From positions 9,838,982 to 9,902,981 of the forward strand of contig OZ038382.1 in NCBI GenBank assembly GCA_964036045.1: a stretch of 64,000 nt of DNA. The letters run 5' to 3'. The position numbers and the translations under genes were made by a program. The notes beneath the pieces were generated by a model. The model was not told the DNA's origin, did no database searches, and was given only the letters and a program-made list of their open reading frames with translations. This document shows positions 12,801 to 25,800 of the stretch, piece by piece (within the stretch, counting starts at the first letter, position 1; every line of letters begins with the position of its first letter). Source of the stretch: Eutreptiella sp. 'Long Island Sound 2002'. Its lineage: Eukaryota > Euglenozoa > Euglenophyceae > Eutreptiales > Eutreptiaceae.

Positions 12801-15800
12801 GGTCTTGAGACCTGGTGAGGCTTGCCAGAGGACTTCACACTCACCGCAGCTCCCGGGATCGGGGGGGGGGGGGTTGGCAGTGCGCGCCTACATCGCCGTC
12901 CACCCCCCCGGGCCCTTTGCCTCCGCAACGGCCGGGACCCCCCAGACAATGACGGGGGACAGGGCCCGCGCTGTTGTGTAGCTGAGGGCGGTGTGTGTGC
13001 CATGGGTCGGGGGCACAGCTTGCGGACGAAGGGGGCGGAACGCGCCGTCCAGCACCACCCCCACATGCCCCACGCCCCTCCTCACGCCGGGTCGAGAGGG
13101 GGCGTGGGGTCATCGCTTCCAGAGGCCCGGACACCGAAGCCTCCGTTTTGCCACCACGGATGTGTGGACGGCCCAGACCGGCGGCGCGGGGGTTTTATGG
13201 GGCACAGCGGCCAGGGGAGGGGGGTCTTTTGTGCATAATTTACGATTTTATTTCATTCATTTAAGTAATTATTACTTAATTAAATTTATCATTAATTTAC
13301 GATAATAAATAATCATCCTCCCACAGAATTTATTCCACGGAATCCGGCCCCAACCCCCCCTCATCCGACCGTGAATGGGGGGGGGGGGGGCAAAGGGGCA
13401 GCGATGGGGGTACGCGGTGCCGCGGGGACAGGCACACACCAGGCGGCAATGTGGAGGCCCGTCATGTGGTGCGCGCGCCGGAACTCCCGCGTAAGGCGGA
13501 CCTGCTTCGGCAGGTGCGACTCACCCTTGCGGCCGGCGACCGAGAGGCCGTCGTAGTACGCGCCCTCGCCGGTCTTCACGACGTACTCGGCGTCGATGTC
13601 CAGGCAGTCCACGGCCCCGCGCTCCAGCAGCAGCTTGCAGACCTCCACCTGATGGACGCAGGCCCAGGGCCGGGCTACGCCCCCCACCCCCCAGGCCCTC
13701 CGAAGAAAGTGCGCCTCCACCACCAGACCCCTGCCTTTGGGGAGGGACTTGGGCTCTTCTTGTCAGTAGCCCATGGGGTACAACCTGATGAAGGTGAGCT
13801 AAGCGCAGGTGTAGGCGGGCCCTTGGGAGGGCTTCCTGCGCGCCGCAGGGTACGGGGAATTGGGGGTGGGCACCCTCCAGTTGCCACCATGTTTCAGGGG
13901 GCCCGACAGCCTGGAAATGCTTTGGAGCGTGTCAGGGCACTTCCATTTCGATTTCAAAGTGCCCTGACACCCTCCAGTGGCTGTCAAGGGACTGACTTTG
14001 CGCCTCTTTCCTTTTGTGTGAATTAGCACCACATCAATTTTCCTCAATTTTGGGTGAAGGAAGTAGGTCACACGGGCACGATGGCGAAGGCACAATCCGC
14101 AAAACGGACAAAAATGTTGCGATGACCACTCCCCATTCAAAAGTCCAGTTCACAAAGGGAACCATTTCCCCTGTTCCACGACAATTACCCAAATTGCACG
14201 CCGCAGGACACACCGCAAGGATTAGCGTTCCGCTTTGGTGGCCTTACCCCATTGATTGTGGGTGACCAAGCCACTCAACATCCCTCGATGAGGTAAAAGG
14301 GACCATGCATTACCGGCAGGGCCCTAAAGAGGCCATGAGGGGGGGGGGGGTGGCATTTGGACGGGCAACAACAAGTGACAGCACCTTGAGCGACCTCGAG
14401 CCCCCTTTCCCCACCGCGGGAACTCCCATCAGGGCCAGCTCATGGGAGGGGCCATGGGGGAGTCTGGGTACGTATCCGACGGAAAACGAGCCCCCTGATC
14501 AAATTCCGTATGACTGGCACCTGGCACCACTTCTTCACATCAACGAGGGAGATTGAGGTCTGTGAAAGCCCTTTGGCAAGCCTTCCCGGGACCCCGACTT
14601 AAGACAACCGAATCTGACCGCCTGAAACCCTTAAGCGACCACCAACCACTGTCATTCAGCCATCAACCGCAAGCCTAGCCGCCAACGAGGCAGGGCCGCC
14701 CCTGCGCAAAATGAAACGGATCGAGGTGCTCAAGAAACCCCTGTTATCGTCCAAGGAGATGATCCAACGTCATATACATTCGATCATGGGATACCAGCAC
14801 CATGCAACCGACAATTAGTAATAGGGGGGTGGAGTCACATCCCGGGAATGCGGCCCCTCACTCAAGTCCGCAGCCATCCCAATCGACCATGGTGGCCTTG
14901 GCGTGCACGGGGCAGGGGCCCAGCCCGTCGGTCTAAGACTCCACTCTGTGGGCAGTAGAACTCACGTATGGGGAGAGGGCTGCCCCTCGTTGGGGAGGGG
15001 GGGGGGGGTTGCCTGTTGATGCTTTGGGACGGGGGGGCCACAACACGTGGTAAGCCCCCCCCCCCCACTTATAACCCCCCCACCTACTACCCTCCCCCCA
15101 AGAGATCCATGCCACCCAGGGACTTATGGCCCCCCGGTTTCAGCGCACAGGCATAGAACAAGAAATGCCACCGGATCGTGGATTGCCCATAAGCGTGAGC
15201 CAGTTACTTCTTCCAGAGCTGCGCGTGCCTGTTTCTTGGCAGGGCGGTGCTCATTGGCACAGGCCCACTCATCAGCAACACGCTGATAGTGATGCCGGTA
15301 TACAACACAATCCAGTGATCAATGACAATCTGTTCCTCCTCATCATCCCGCTCAAGCAGTTCAACCAGCTCCCCTTGTGAAAATTCCCCTACCTCCTGAT
15401 CATCATCAGGAGCTGCAGTACTGTCAAGGAGACCCATAGTAGATCCAAATCAATTTCCATTACAAAAAGATGAATGACGCCTGAAGGTGCACATGTGTCC
15501 GGACCGCCTACTAACCCCCGCCCCCCTGCATCTTCAACCAAACCGTAACGCTATTGCCTCTGGGGTGCTTATAGGTGAGGGCAGGGGGGGGGGTTTACCT
15601 CAAAAAAATGGCCACATGGTGCTCATCTCTTTGAGAAACACATGTTGGGGCAACAAAAAATGGGGGGGGGGCACCCAGAAAATTCTCCAGCACCTTCTTT
15701 TTGTGGTTTTTTTTATAGCCGCCATTGGGCAACTCACTTTCAAAAAGGAGAGGCTGAGGGCGGCAAGGGGGGGGGGGGGGCATGCACGGACCAGACCTGG

Positions 15801-16797
15801 CAGAGCCCTGAGGGTGTGCGCGACCGTATATTGCGTGCGGTTAGGGGAGTGGGGGGGGGGGGGGGCAACTGCCTCCGGCCCGCTCAACCGGTGGCATACC
15901 TGATCATACTGCACAGCGATTTGGAAGGGGGGGCCCCGGTCCGTGAACTCGTTCCCAGACCACACGTTGATGCACGGGGCCCTCAGGAGGCTGCCCACCA
16001 GTGGCTCGGTCTCGTGGGGCCCGGTGCGCAGGTTGAACTCTTCGCACGCGTCAAAGAGGGCCCGCAGCGCGGCGAGGTTACCTGTGGCCACAGGGAACAG
16101 GCAGGCCTGTCGCTCGTCGCCTCCTGCGGCTGGATGGCGGAGGGCCCTGTTGACACGCCATCGCTCACTGCCCCCCTGGGGGGGGGGGGGTGATTAGAGC
16201 CCTGGACAACCCCAGCCCAACCCCCCACCAGCGGTCTCTTGAATGGTGACCACGGCTACAGGTCTGACTTGATCGGCGATGGTAAGAACAACTTGATGCG
16301 AAAAGAGGCTCATTTTCTCAGGCGGCCAAAAGGCTCCGGCTGTGGCTGCTCAACATCAACAACTTCAGGGGCTATGAGCGGTCGGAACCTCCCATGCTCA
16401 GCCAACGAGATCAGGAGCCCCTCCCCTTCGCCCCCATCATCCCCACCACAACCCCACGATGACAGTGGAGCTAGGCTGGCTGCTTCATTGCCTGACAATG
16501 GGTCAGGTGGTGCTCTTGCTGAGTCCTCTACAACTCGATATGGTTGTGCAAGAATTTCGAAAAGAAACAGCAACGGAGGTCAAAGATCTGATTAACCGAC
16601 TTGTAGCGCTGCCAACAGGTGCCAAAACCGCTGTTCTGGGGCACCCCCAAATGGGCCGCCCAAGAGCCCTGCGCCGCACGGCGACCCCCGCCTGACAGTT
16701 CGTTGTCTGCCCGCAGGGTTGTGGCCAAGAGGTCACGATGGCATGTTGTGTGTGAGTCGGGGGCAGTGGGGCAGGGCCATTGCTGTGAAGAGCTGGT

Positions 16798-16837
<40 letters not shown>

Positions 16838-19800
16838 CTCCCCAGTGGTGCTGAGGTTTTAGAGGCGCTGAAGGCCCCAGAGAAAATTTTTGATTGGCCG
16901 AAGGCCCGAAAGAAAGTTTGGCCCAACCTTTTCGGAGGGGGGTGGGTGGCTCCGGGGGGGGGGGGGGGGGCCGAGTTGTTAAAAGGAGCCCTGGAGCAGG
17001 GGTCATCGATATCGGTAATTTCGGACATGGTGATGATTCGCCTACTTTTGGGGGGTCCTAAAAAAGGGGGGGGGTTATTTAAAAAATGACACCTAAAATT
17101 TGACCCTTGGAAAAAAGGGGGGGGTTTCTCTATTGTATGAAAAGTTGGATGTAAACCGGCAAATTTGGACGAAAAATTAGACAAAAGTGGTTTGCACCCA
17201 GTGTTCTATGCAACATACTCAAGGCAAGGACGCGGTGGCCTAAGGGGTAAGCATTTCGGAAGCGGGCTCCTCCACTGTAAGCCCTCACCAGGCAACAGAG
17301 CTGGTGCCTAAAGCCGCCTACACCCCCTGCCAGGAGGGGGGCCGTTTCCTCAGTGGCATCGGCCATGCAGCCCACGCCCCCAAACAGACTGCATGCATTG
17401 GCCACACAGCTTGTAGTTCATCAAGAAGTGCAGTGGCAGATCCTTCCGGGGCTAGGCATGGCCCCATACCCCCGCAACGCCCGTTTCCAGTGTACTTCAT
17501 TTGAACATTACCGGATTCCATCAGCAGCTGATCCAAAAATGCATATGCAACATGACACAAATGAAGATAGCAAGAGTACAAACAGGGTCGCCTATTAAGG
17601 GTTTACCATTGTCAACAAGGCCACCTAGCTCCTGGCTCAAAAAAAAAGGAGGGGTTTTGTTGATGCACATGATGTCAGTTTTCACTAGTTTCGGGGGCTT
17701 GGAAAAAACCGGGGGGTTTGCCCAAACCATCATGATGTCCAACATTGCCAAAGTCGATGACCCCTACCATGGAGCTGATTCTGCAGACCATCACCTCGTG
17801 CCGGGGTGTGAGGCCTGCGGTGCGGACGGCAGGAGGTGCAACATCTAGTGTGTGGTCCATGAACGGGGGCGACGGGGCCTGGCAGCGGGCGCCCCGTGAG
17901 GGTGCCCCAGCACGAGCCATCCTGGACGTGATCCCCAACCGAAACACAGGGCCTTGGGGGGGATGCCGGGGGCCTGCCACTGATAGGTGGCTGTTTTCAG
18001 ACCAGAGTAGACATGTGAGCCGGCAGGAGAAACTGCGACCCATGTCGATCTGTGGTGATGCGATTGTTAAAATGCTGTGGCTGTACTACCGGGGGAGGGG
18101 ACCACTAGGAACATGCGAAATTTGGAATGACGAAATTTGGTGCGGAGAAATTTTGGCACCAATTCAAAAAATGCCACTGCAAAATTGCTGGTCGCTGTTC
18201 CTTCTCACAGCTTCTGAATGGTTGCCTGGGTGGTTGCCTGTTTTTCCTGGAGGCTGTTGGGCAGAATGGAAATGTGCATGCGAAGAGAGCTAAAAGCGAC
18301 GCCTGAGAAAAATTGGCTTCGGACCTTCGAATACCATAATTTGGCACACTTTTGTTGCCCTCCTTAACGACTGTCCCAAAAAAAGAAGAAAATCTGGTTC
18401 CGTAAGAACAGCCCGGACGTGAGATCCAAACCCTCACCAGAGCGTGTGCGCGCGTCTACAGACACACGTACGTGCACAGGCGCACGCACACGCGCAAATG
18501 CACTCCACGCCGCACCTTTTGTGACAGCAACGCCGACGGGGGTCAGCTTCCTGTCCATCGTGCCGCAGGTGCTGATGAGCTCTGTGGCAGAAAATGTGCA
18601 GATCAGCTTCACTGCCTCCGGCTTCGTCTCCGTGGGGTCCAGCCCCTTCTTTTTGGTGGGTTTGCCTGCTGTCCCCTGCTGCGACATGACGTCCTGCATC
18701 TGCTTCAGAACGCTCTGGATGTCTGCGCCTTCCTGCACAGCACCGCGAGGCAAAATATGCAGCGCTCCTCGATTCCGGGAGACGCGCGTGGTCGGCGCAG
18801 AACGGAGACGAGCCTCCCAAATGTTATGGTCACGGAATGGCTGAATGCTGAATGCCACTCCCATGCCGGCCGGCGTGGGAGTGGCGCCAAGGGGCAGGAC
18901 CAGCACGTGTCACCCCAAGGCTCGCAGGACGGATCAATTGTTTGGGTACCCCTCCCCCCCTTGTACCCCCCCCCCCTTTGGGGGGAGGGGTCACTTTGAG
19001 GAAAAAAAGGCATAGGGAATATATAGGGAAAGGCGCCGAAGAAACACTTTCTTTCGGTTACACTGGAACTGCTGCAGTTTTAGTGCTGTGGTGCAACCCC
19101 CCCCCCCACACCCATGAGGGGGGACCGGCCTGACAATAGGGGGGGCGGGGGGGGGGGGGTTTGGTGGAAGATCGGCTGCCGAATCCAAATACAAATCCAA
19201 ATCCCATACCCCTCCACGGGCCATCCCCATCCCCCACGCGTGAGGACTCCGGTGTAGCGGGCGCTGGGAGGGACCGACTCCCAATCCCCCACACCCCTCC
19301 TCAGCATCTTCAGCTTTTGTGGCGCAGGCAGATCATGGGGCCGTGGTGGTAGGCCTCAAAACCCAAACCAGTGCGTCCACCCGGAAGGACCAACCGCCAC
19401 GCCCACTGAGCCTTTCTGGCAAATCCCCTGCCCCCCTCCTTGTTCCCAAGCGTGTGTGTGGGAGTGGGGGGGCGGTGGGGGGAGGAACCATCGGCATTCA
19501 TTCACTGGTCATGTCCCGTTGGGGTGTGTGGGGGGACACGAGAGCGGGGGAGGGCATCGAGGCAAAACGGCAAAGGTGGTGCGCACAGCACAACGCAGAT
19601 CGTACAGACAGAGCGAACGACCGGAGAGACAGACACTTCTGTTGACGCATTTGACCAGAAGCGTGCCCCAAGGGCAGTGGGTGGCCCAGGTAAGCCCCCC
19701 CCCCCCCGTGAGAGGTGCGCCAAAAGAGCACACATGGAAGCGGATGGGGGGGGGGGGGGGTGCTGTTGGTGGCCTCCTGCTTGGTCGGGCATCACTGGCG

Positions 19801-22800
19801 CCCAAGTTGCTTGGTCCTCCTTGTTCACCGTAGGTTTGGGTGTGAGGGCCCTCGGTTGGCATGACGCCTGGTTGTGTTGCTCTCTGCAGATGCCGGCGCC
19901 CGTCGGCCTCTCACCACCTGGTTGGCTTGTCGCCGCTCTCCTGGGGGGGCCCCCACCCCTGGTGATGGGGTGGATTTGCTCGTTGGGACTCCAAGCCTGA
20001 CCCAAAAGGCCACCAAAATCGGCCACTGCGTGCCCCTAGAACTAGCGACGTGAGGAGGAGGTTGCCGCAGACGGGGGAGCAGGGCCGTCCTTTAGGGGGG
20101 GGGGGGGGGAGACCTTCGTAACGCTAACAGAAACAAACGTTCAGGGTCATGGGACCTTCTCTAGGTCACAGTTTGGCGGTTGGCGGTTGGCGGTTGGTGG
20201 CGGTTGGCGGCGGTGGTAGGTGGTACTTGACGCTCGTCACCAGTTCTGCACAACTCTCCACAACCATTCACAACCCGCACAACCCTCCACTACCCTCCAC
20301 AACCCTCCAGAACCCTCCACAACCCTAAAGAACCCTTCACAACCCTTTACAACCCTTTACATGGCGGCGGTTGGCGGTTGGCGGCGGTTGCCAGTTGGCA
20401 GTCCCTGGGGGCTGTCCTTAAGGACTCTCCGGAGCACAAAAAAAAAATCTGGCTTCTGAAAGACAGGGGGGGGGGTGTCCACTTTTTCTCGTCTTTCTTT
20501 GTGCATATTTGAGACCCCATCAAAGTCTGAAGTTCCGACTACACAATGCGGGAGGTAACTCCTCGGAAAGCCACCGTTGGGCGAACCATCTGCCGCTCCC
20601 CATGGGCGTAAGTTTGGGGGGCTGTGGGGAGGGGGTTGGGGTCCGAGTCCCCACTTCACCAGTACCTCCGGGGGGGGCGTCGATCCACAGCAACAGCAGT
20701 GCGCCCCGGGGCCGTGTTCCGCCAACGAACGCCGCGCGCTCCGGCCGCCTCGCGCAAGGCCCCCCCCCCGATCGCTGCCGCACGGGACAGAGCAGGCGAA
20801 CCTTCGTGGCAGCCGCGAGGTCGAAGTTGTTGAGCTTGCGCCCGGCGGCGGACTCGGCCTTCTTGTCCTCCTCGGACTTGGGGGGCGGCGTGTACTGCTG
20901 CATGGCGACCTGGATCAGGAGCCTGCGAGGCCGAGACGCGCGGGCGGCGGGCGGAGGGCCCTCACAGGCGTGCCCCCCTCTGGGACGACGGGCCGTCCGC
21001 TCAGTGACGCACAAACACGGGAATGTGCAGTCGGCAGGTGTACACCCACGAACCCCCGCTGCACCATCCGCTGGGCGGTGTGTGTGGGGGTGGGGGGGGG
21101 CTGAGGGCCACGTGGTCGGGTCGGTGGACGGGTCACACGCAGGCCATTGCTTGCGGACCCTGAGGGGGGGGGGGGGGGCATAAAGGCTGAAGGGGTGCCG
21201 GAGGGTACTTCGGGGTGTACGTGTCACCCGGAGTTCTCCTCCGGAAACCCAGAGTTCTCCGCAGAGGGGGCGGCTGCGGGGGAATGGGCAGTATGGGGTA
21301 GGGTTGGGTTGGGCGTGCAGAGGGCGGGTTCACAGCCGGGGAACGTTTGTTTTTACTGCGTGGGAGTGGGACCGTTGTCCAGCTACTCACATGCGCTCCT
21401 TCTGCCCCTTGGCGTCCCTCCCACGCCGGCGCCGGCCATGCTCCACGCGAGGTCTTTTCCACCGACAGTGAAGTTTGGTGGGTGCTCACCACCACCGATG
21501 TGGGACGTGTAACACAGGGCCGGGGGGGGAGGGGGGGTGTCATTTGGAGTCTGGCCAGCGGCGGCCGACCCCCCCACCACCACCAACATCCGAAAAGGTT
21601 TCCGCAGGGGAAGAATGAAAGTTACTCAAGGAGCCCGGAATTGGTGGCCGATTTTAAGTACGGGAAAAATTTTTTGGCGTCTTGCTCCGCCCCCTCCGCT
21701 GTTTGCCACTAAGCAATTTCCTGGTCACACGGAGAGGGCGGAAATCCCCCGGGTGAGTTATCTGGTGGGACCCCCCCTTCCCCCCCCTGACCTTGTGCAT
21801 CATGTCTCGGACTGTGCACCACTGCCCCGTGTGTCTGCGACACCGTGGCACGTTGTGTGACCTGCGGTGGCTGCCACTGCGTGCGGGTGAGCACAGATAC
21901 TCCACTGACTGCTTTGTGTCGGGCCCCCAGCGCCCCCAGTCAGGGCCATGGATGAACACGGTTGTGTATGTATGTGTGCATGTGCATGGGCATGTGTCGC
22001 GCTTCACTGCATCTGAGTCGCCCAGGGTCTGCGGTGGCCTTGTCAAACGCAGGGGAGCCTGGGGCGACCTGACAACTCTGCCACAATACCTCCGGGGAAG
22101 GTGCTTCAGGATCAGTCGAGACTGGTAGTGAACACACACCCAACCCAACCCAACCCCTCCCATCCCCACCAAAAAAACGCGACTCGTCCTTACGGTGTCT
22201 TGCAGATACCTGACGATGTGTGCCACGTTGCAATCCATCGCGATTTGCAGAGTGGTCATGTTCAGCAGTTTGGAATAGGCGCAGACGAGCAGCTGCTTGT
22301 CTTTGTCGGGGCACTCGACCGTCAGCTCCTTGATTTTGTCGGCGTTGCCTTGGATTATGGCGGTGAAGAGCTGCGGACGCGACGGATGCGAGGGGGGCGC
22401 ATGGCTGGAGCATTCTGGTCCCGAGCGCGAAACTGGAGGTCCATTTCAGAGGGGCGTGGGGGAAGGGATACAGATAACTGTGGGGGGAAGTCCCCCATCT
22501 CCACCCCCCCCCCATCCCCGTTGTGACGAAACGCCACGATATTCGTCGCAAAAAAAAACCGTGGAGCCTTTTTTGGCGCCAGGATATTTTCGGAATTGCA
22601 GATTTCCTACTTTGGCCCTCGGTATATATCGCGACACGTCACGATTCCCTACCCCCAACGCCCCCCCCCCCCCCCCCCCAGCCCGGACCCCCACCCCCCG
22701 AGTGGCGCGAAAATTTTCTGCATCTCTGGTGGGGGGAAGTAGTCATGGGAGGCGTGGAAGGAAAGTGTCGTCCCAAACTGGAAAACAGGTGAACTATTAT

Positions 22801-25800
22801 CGGACGTGGAGCACAAAAAAAAAACCACAAACCACAAGTGCGGTGAACCGCAGGTGCCCACGGGCAAACCTGCTCCACTCTTGATGGTTTCCTCCCCCAA
22901 AGTGCAACGCGCAGGTGGGCTACGACCGACCCTGCCGCCGAGCGGACAATGGCGTACGCCGGTGGTGGCAGGCTTCTTAGTCACCCCCCAGACCACGGAT
23001 CGGTTGCTCCTCCCCGCTGATGAGGGAAATTGCAACACAGGGCCAGGGGTTTGAAGTCGCGCCGTGTTGCACACAAACTTTCACTACGGAGGTCCTTGCA
23101 GCGTTACAGCAGGGGCCATCTTGAAGGAGTGGAGGCGGGGATCTTGGAGACGCACCCGACAGCACGCTTGGGTGCCGGCAAAGCGGTAATCTTGTGAGCC
23201 CTTTACAAAGCCGATCGTCCACAGCATGAACTAGGGCAATCTGGGGGGGGGGGGGGGGGGGGCGGGGGATTGCCGGCCTCTGCACCCAGACCACAACAGA
23301 GCACCGGCCACGAGTAACTGTTGTCAGGGCCCACCGGCATCGGTTGAGCATGTCACCAACCGGCATCGAGTAACCGCCACCGCCGGAAAATAACCGCTAT
23401 GCGCCCCAGAACCTGAGGCCAGGGCGGCCCTTAAGGGAGGGGGGCGAAATCAAAGTGTTCCAAAACTGCAGTTTTGCAAAAAGATCGCAGGTAGCTCATA
23501 TGTTCAACCATGGTTGGTGGCGATTGGCGGTTGGCGACTGGTGGCGGTTGGCAGCGGTTGGCGGTTGGTGGCGATCGTCGATTGGCGGTTGGTGGTTGGC
23601 GGTTGGCGGTCCCTGGGGGCGGTCCTTAGCAAAATAAAAATGGGGCTCCTTAAGGACCCCCGTGCCTGAGGTTGTACTTATTTCAAGCAACAAAATAAAC
23701 AAAACAAGACATCACCTCTAACCAGAGATGTGCTTATCCACAGGGGTGGGGGGGGGGGGGAGGGGGGGGGGGGGGTGACCTAGCGGACCCACCCGCCCAG
23801 GCCAAACCACCCACCCTCCCAAAACCAAAAACCTTGGGGGAAAATGAAATTTTGAATAGAAAGCCAAAAAAAATGAGAAACCCGTCTTGGGTACACAATC
23901 TTTTTGTTGCGATCATACGCACCCACCCATCCCCCCCCCCCGTTCCGTAGGCCGAGGGCAACCCTGCCGCTCACACAAACACCTGCAGATAGCCCGCCTG
24001 CTGCTCCGCAGGGAACGGCTGGCGGTTGCCTTCATCCGCCAAGGGGTAGAAGACCTCCTCGAACGCCGTACTGCATGTGTCCGCTTTGCCCATGCCCAAC
24101 AGGAATGCGCCGTTGTCCGGGTGCGTGCGGGCGCCGAACGGCTTCTTCGCCGGCCGCGGGCCCGCGTTTCGAGCCGACTGCTGTGCACTGAGATGGACGT
24201 GGGGGTGAGCTGCGGGGCGGCAGGTGGGGGTTTGCAGGCACTTTGCACGGGTGGGACGTGGGGTCTCGGTTTCGACAGAAGGAACGTGGTACCCAAGAAA
24301 GGGCCGAGGGGTGGTCATGAAGGGGGACACATGAAGCGCGGGGGTCATACAACAAGGCTCCAGCAGCATAGAAACGGTGCTCCTTTGACAGTCACCAAAC
24401 CTCCACCCCCCCCCCATGACAAGCCCCCCCGGGGGGTACTATGGATCTGGAATTTCTGGGGTCCGCAGGGGGGCGGGGGGGGTTTGAAAGGGTTTTATTA
24501 CGGTCAGATGGTATTATTCCTCAGTTATTCCTCAGGCTGTTGAGGCGCCCAGAAGTGACCCCCCAGCCAAGCGCATGAATGAAGCCTCCATTACTGCATT
24601 TCCAGCCCAGAGCTTCTGCCAGCTCCAGCTCCTCCTCTTCCTAGTTGGTTGTGAAATCTCAATCCGGCGAAGTTCTGTGTGTCCAGTTATGAGGCACAAG
24701 GGGGGCGGTTTTATGACCTGGAATTTCTGGGGCCCTGTCGGCGGGGGGGGGGGGGGTTTAACCGGGGATTCACAGGCACAAACCAACCCACTGGCACACC
24801 ACAACCGAAAATGAACCCCAAATGACTGGCCAGGAACTGGGCGGCCAAACACCCTCACCAACACCTGCAAATCTGCCCACATATCCCCACGCAAGGGGCC
24901 GAGCAAAGAAATCAAAGAGGAGCTGGGCATGTGGCTTGGAGATGCACGTTCGGCATGAGACTTGTGCTACGTATGGCTCGGTCCAGTCCCGTAGGAACGC
25001 GTAGAGAGCCCCTTGTTCCGACAAATTGTTGCATGCGCAACCCGCCCGGCACGACTGCACATCACATGCGACACGGAGTGGGTGCACTGCCTGAATTCTG
25101 GCGCCCGTCACACCCACGCGCTATCCCCCAGTCTCTGAGGTCGCACCACCGCAACGGAGCCCTTGGCGCGCTGTCTGTGAGGCGCCCACGGCCAGGAAAC
25201 GGAGCCTGGCTCAAAAAGGAGCCTGAGCATGCTGCCCCGGTGCCGTGCCAGGGGTACCTTAGAATGGCCGACAACTATACAAGGGGGGTGCTTTGGACCC
25301 CCTGGCCAGGGATGTATTCGAAGAGGGGGGGGGGGGGATCTGAAACCCAAAAGTTTGTGTACCAAAAAGGGCCCAAGTCAATATTTCCTTTTGCAAATTC
25401 CATTTTTTCCCACAATGGAATCTGGATCCAGGGGGTTACCCCCGCTCCTCCTGCAATCGCCAGCCCTTCTCATACAGCCCTGCCCCTAGCCCCTCTCCCG
25501 GGAGACCACTCCAGCGGTAAACGATGGCCGGTGGAGCTTTACCCCGCTTGACTTTGAGGGCAGGCTCACAACAGAAAAACAAAAAAAAACAGAGAAAGAA
25601 AAAGCAACGGCGCCCTGAAAGACCCCCTGGCGCGAAGACGAGATCCTGCCAGTCTGGGCTCTACACGTCTCAGCACAGGGAATGCCTCCTGCGCGCCGCA
25701 GGCGCACCGCAGGGGAATTAGCTGTGGGGTAATGAGCATCGCATTTTCCTCAACTTTGCTGCGATGACTCCCCATTCAAAAGGACGGTTCACAAAGGGGA

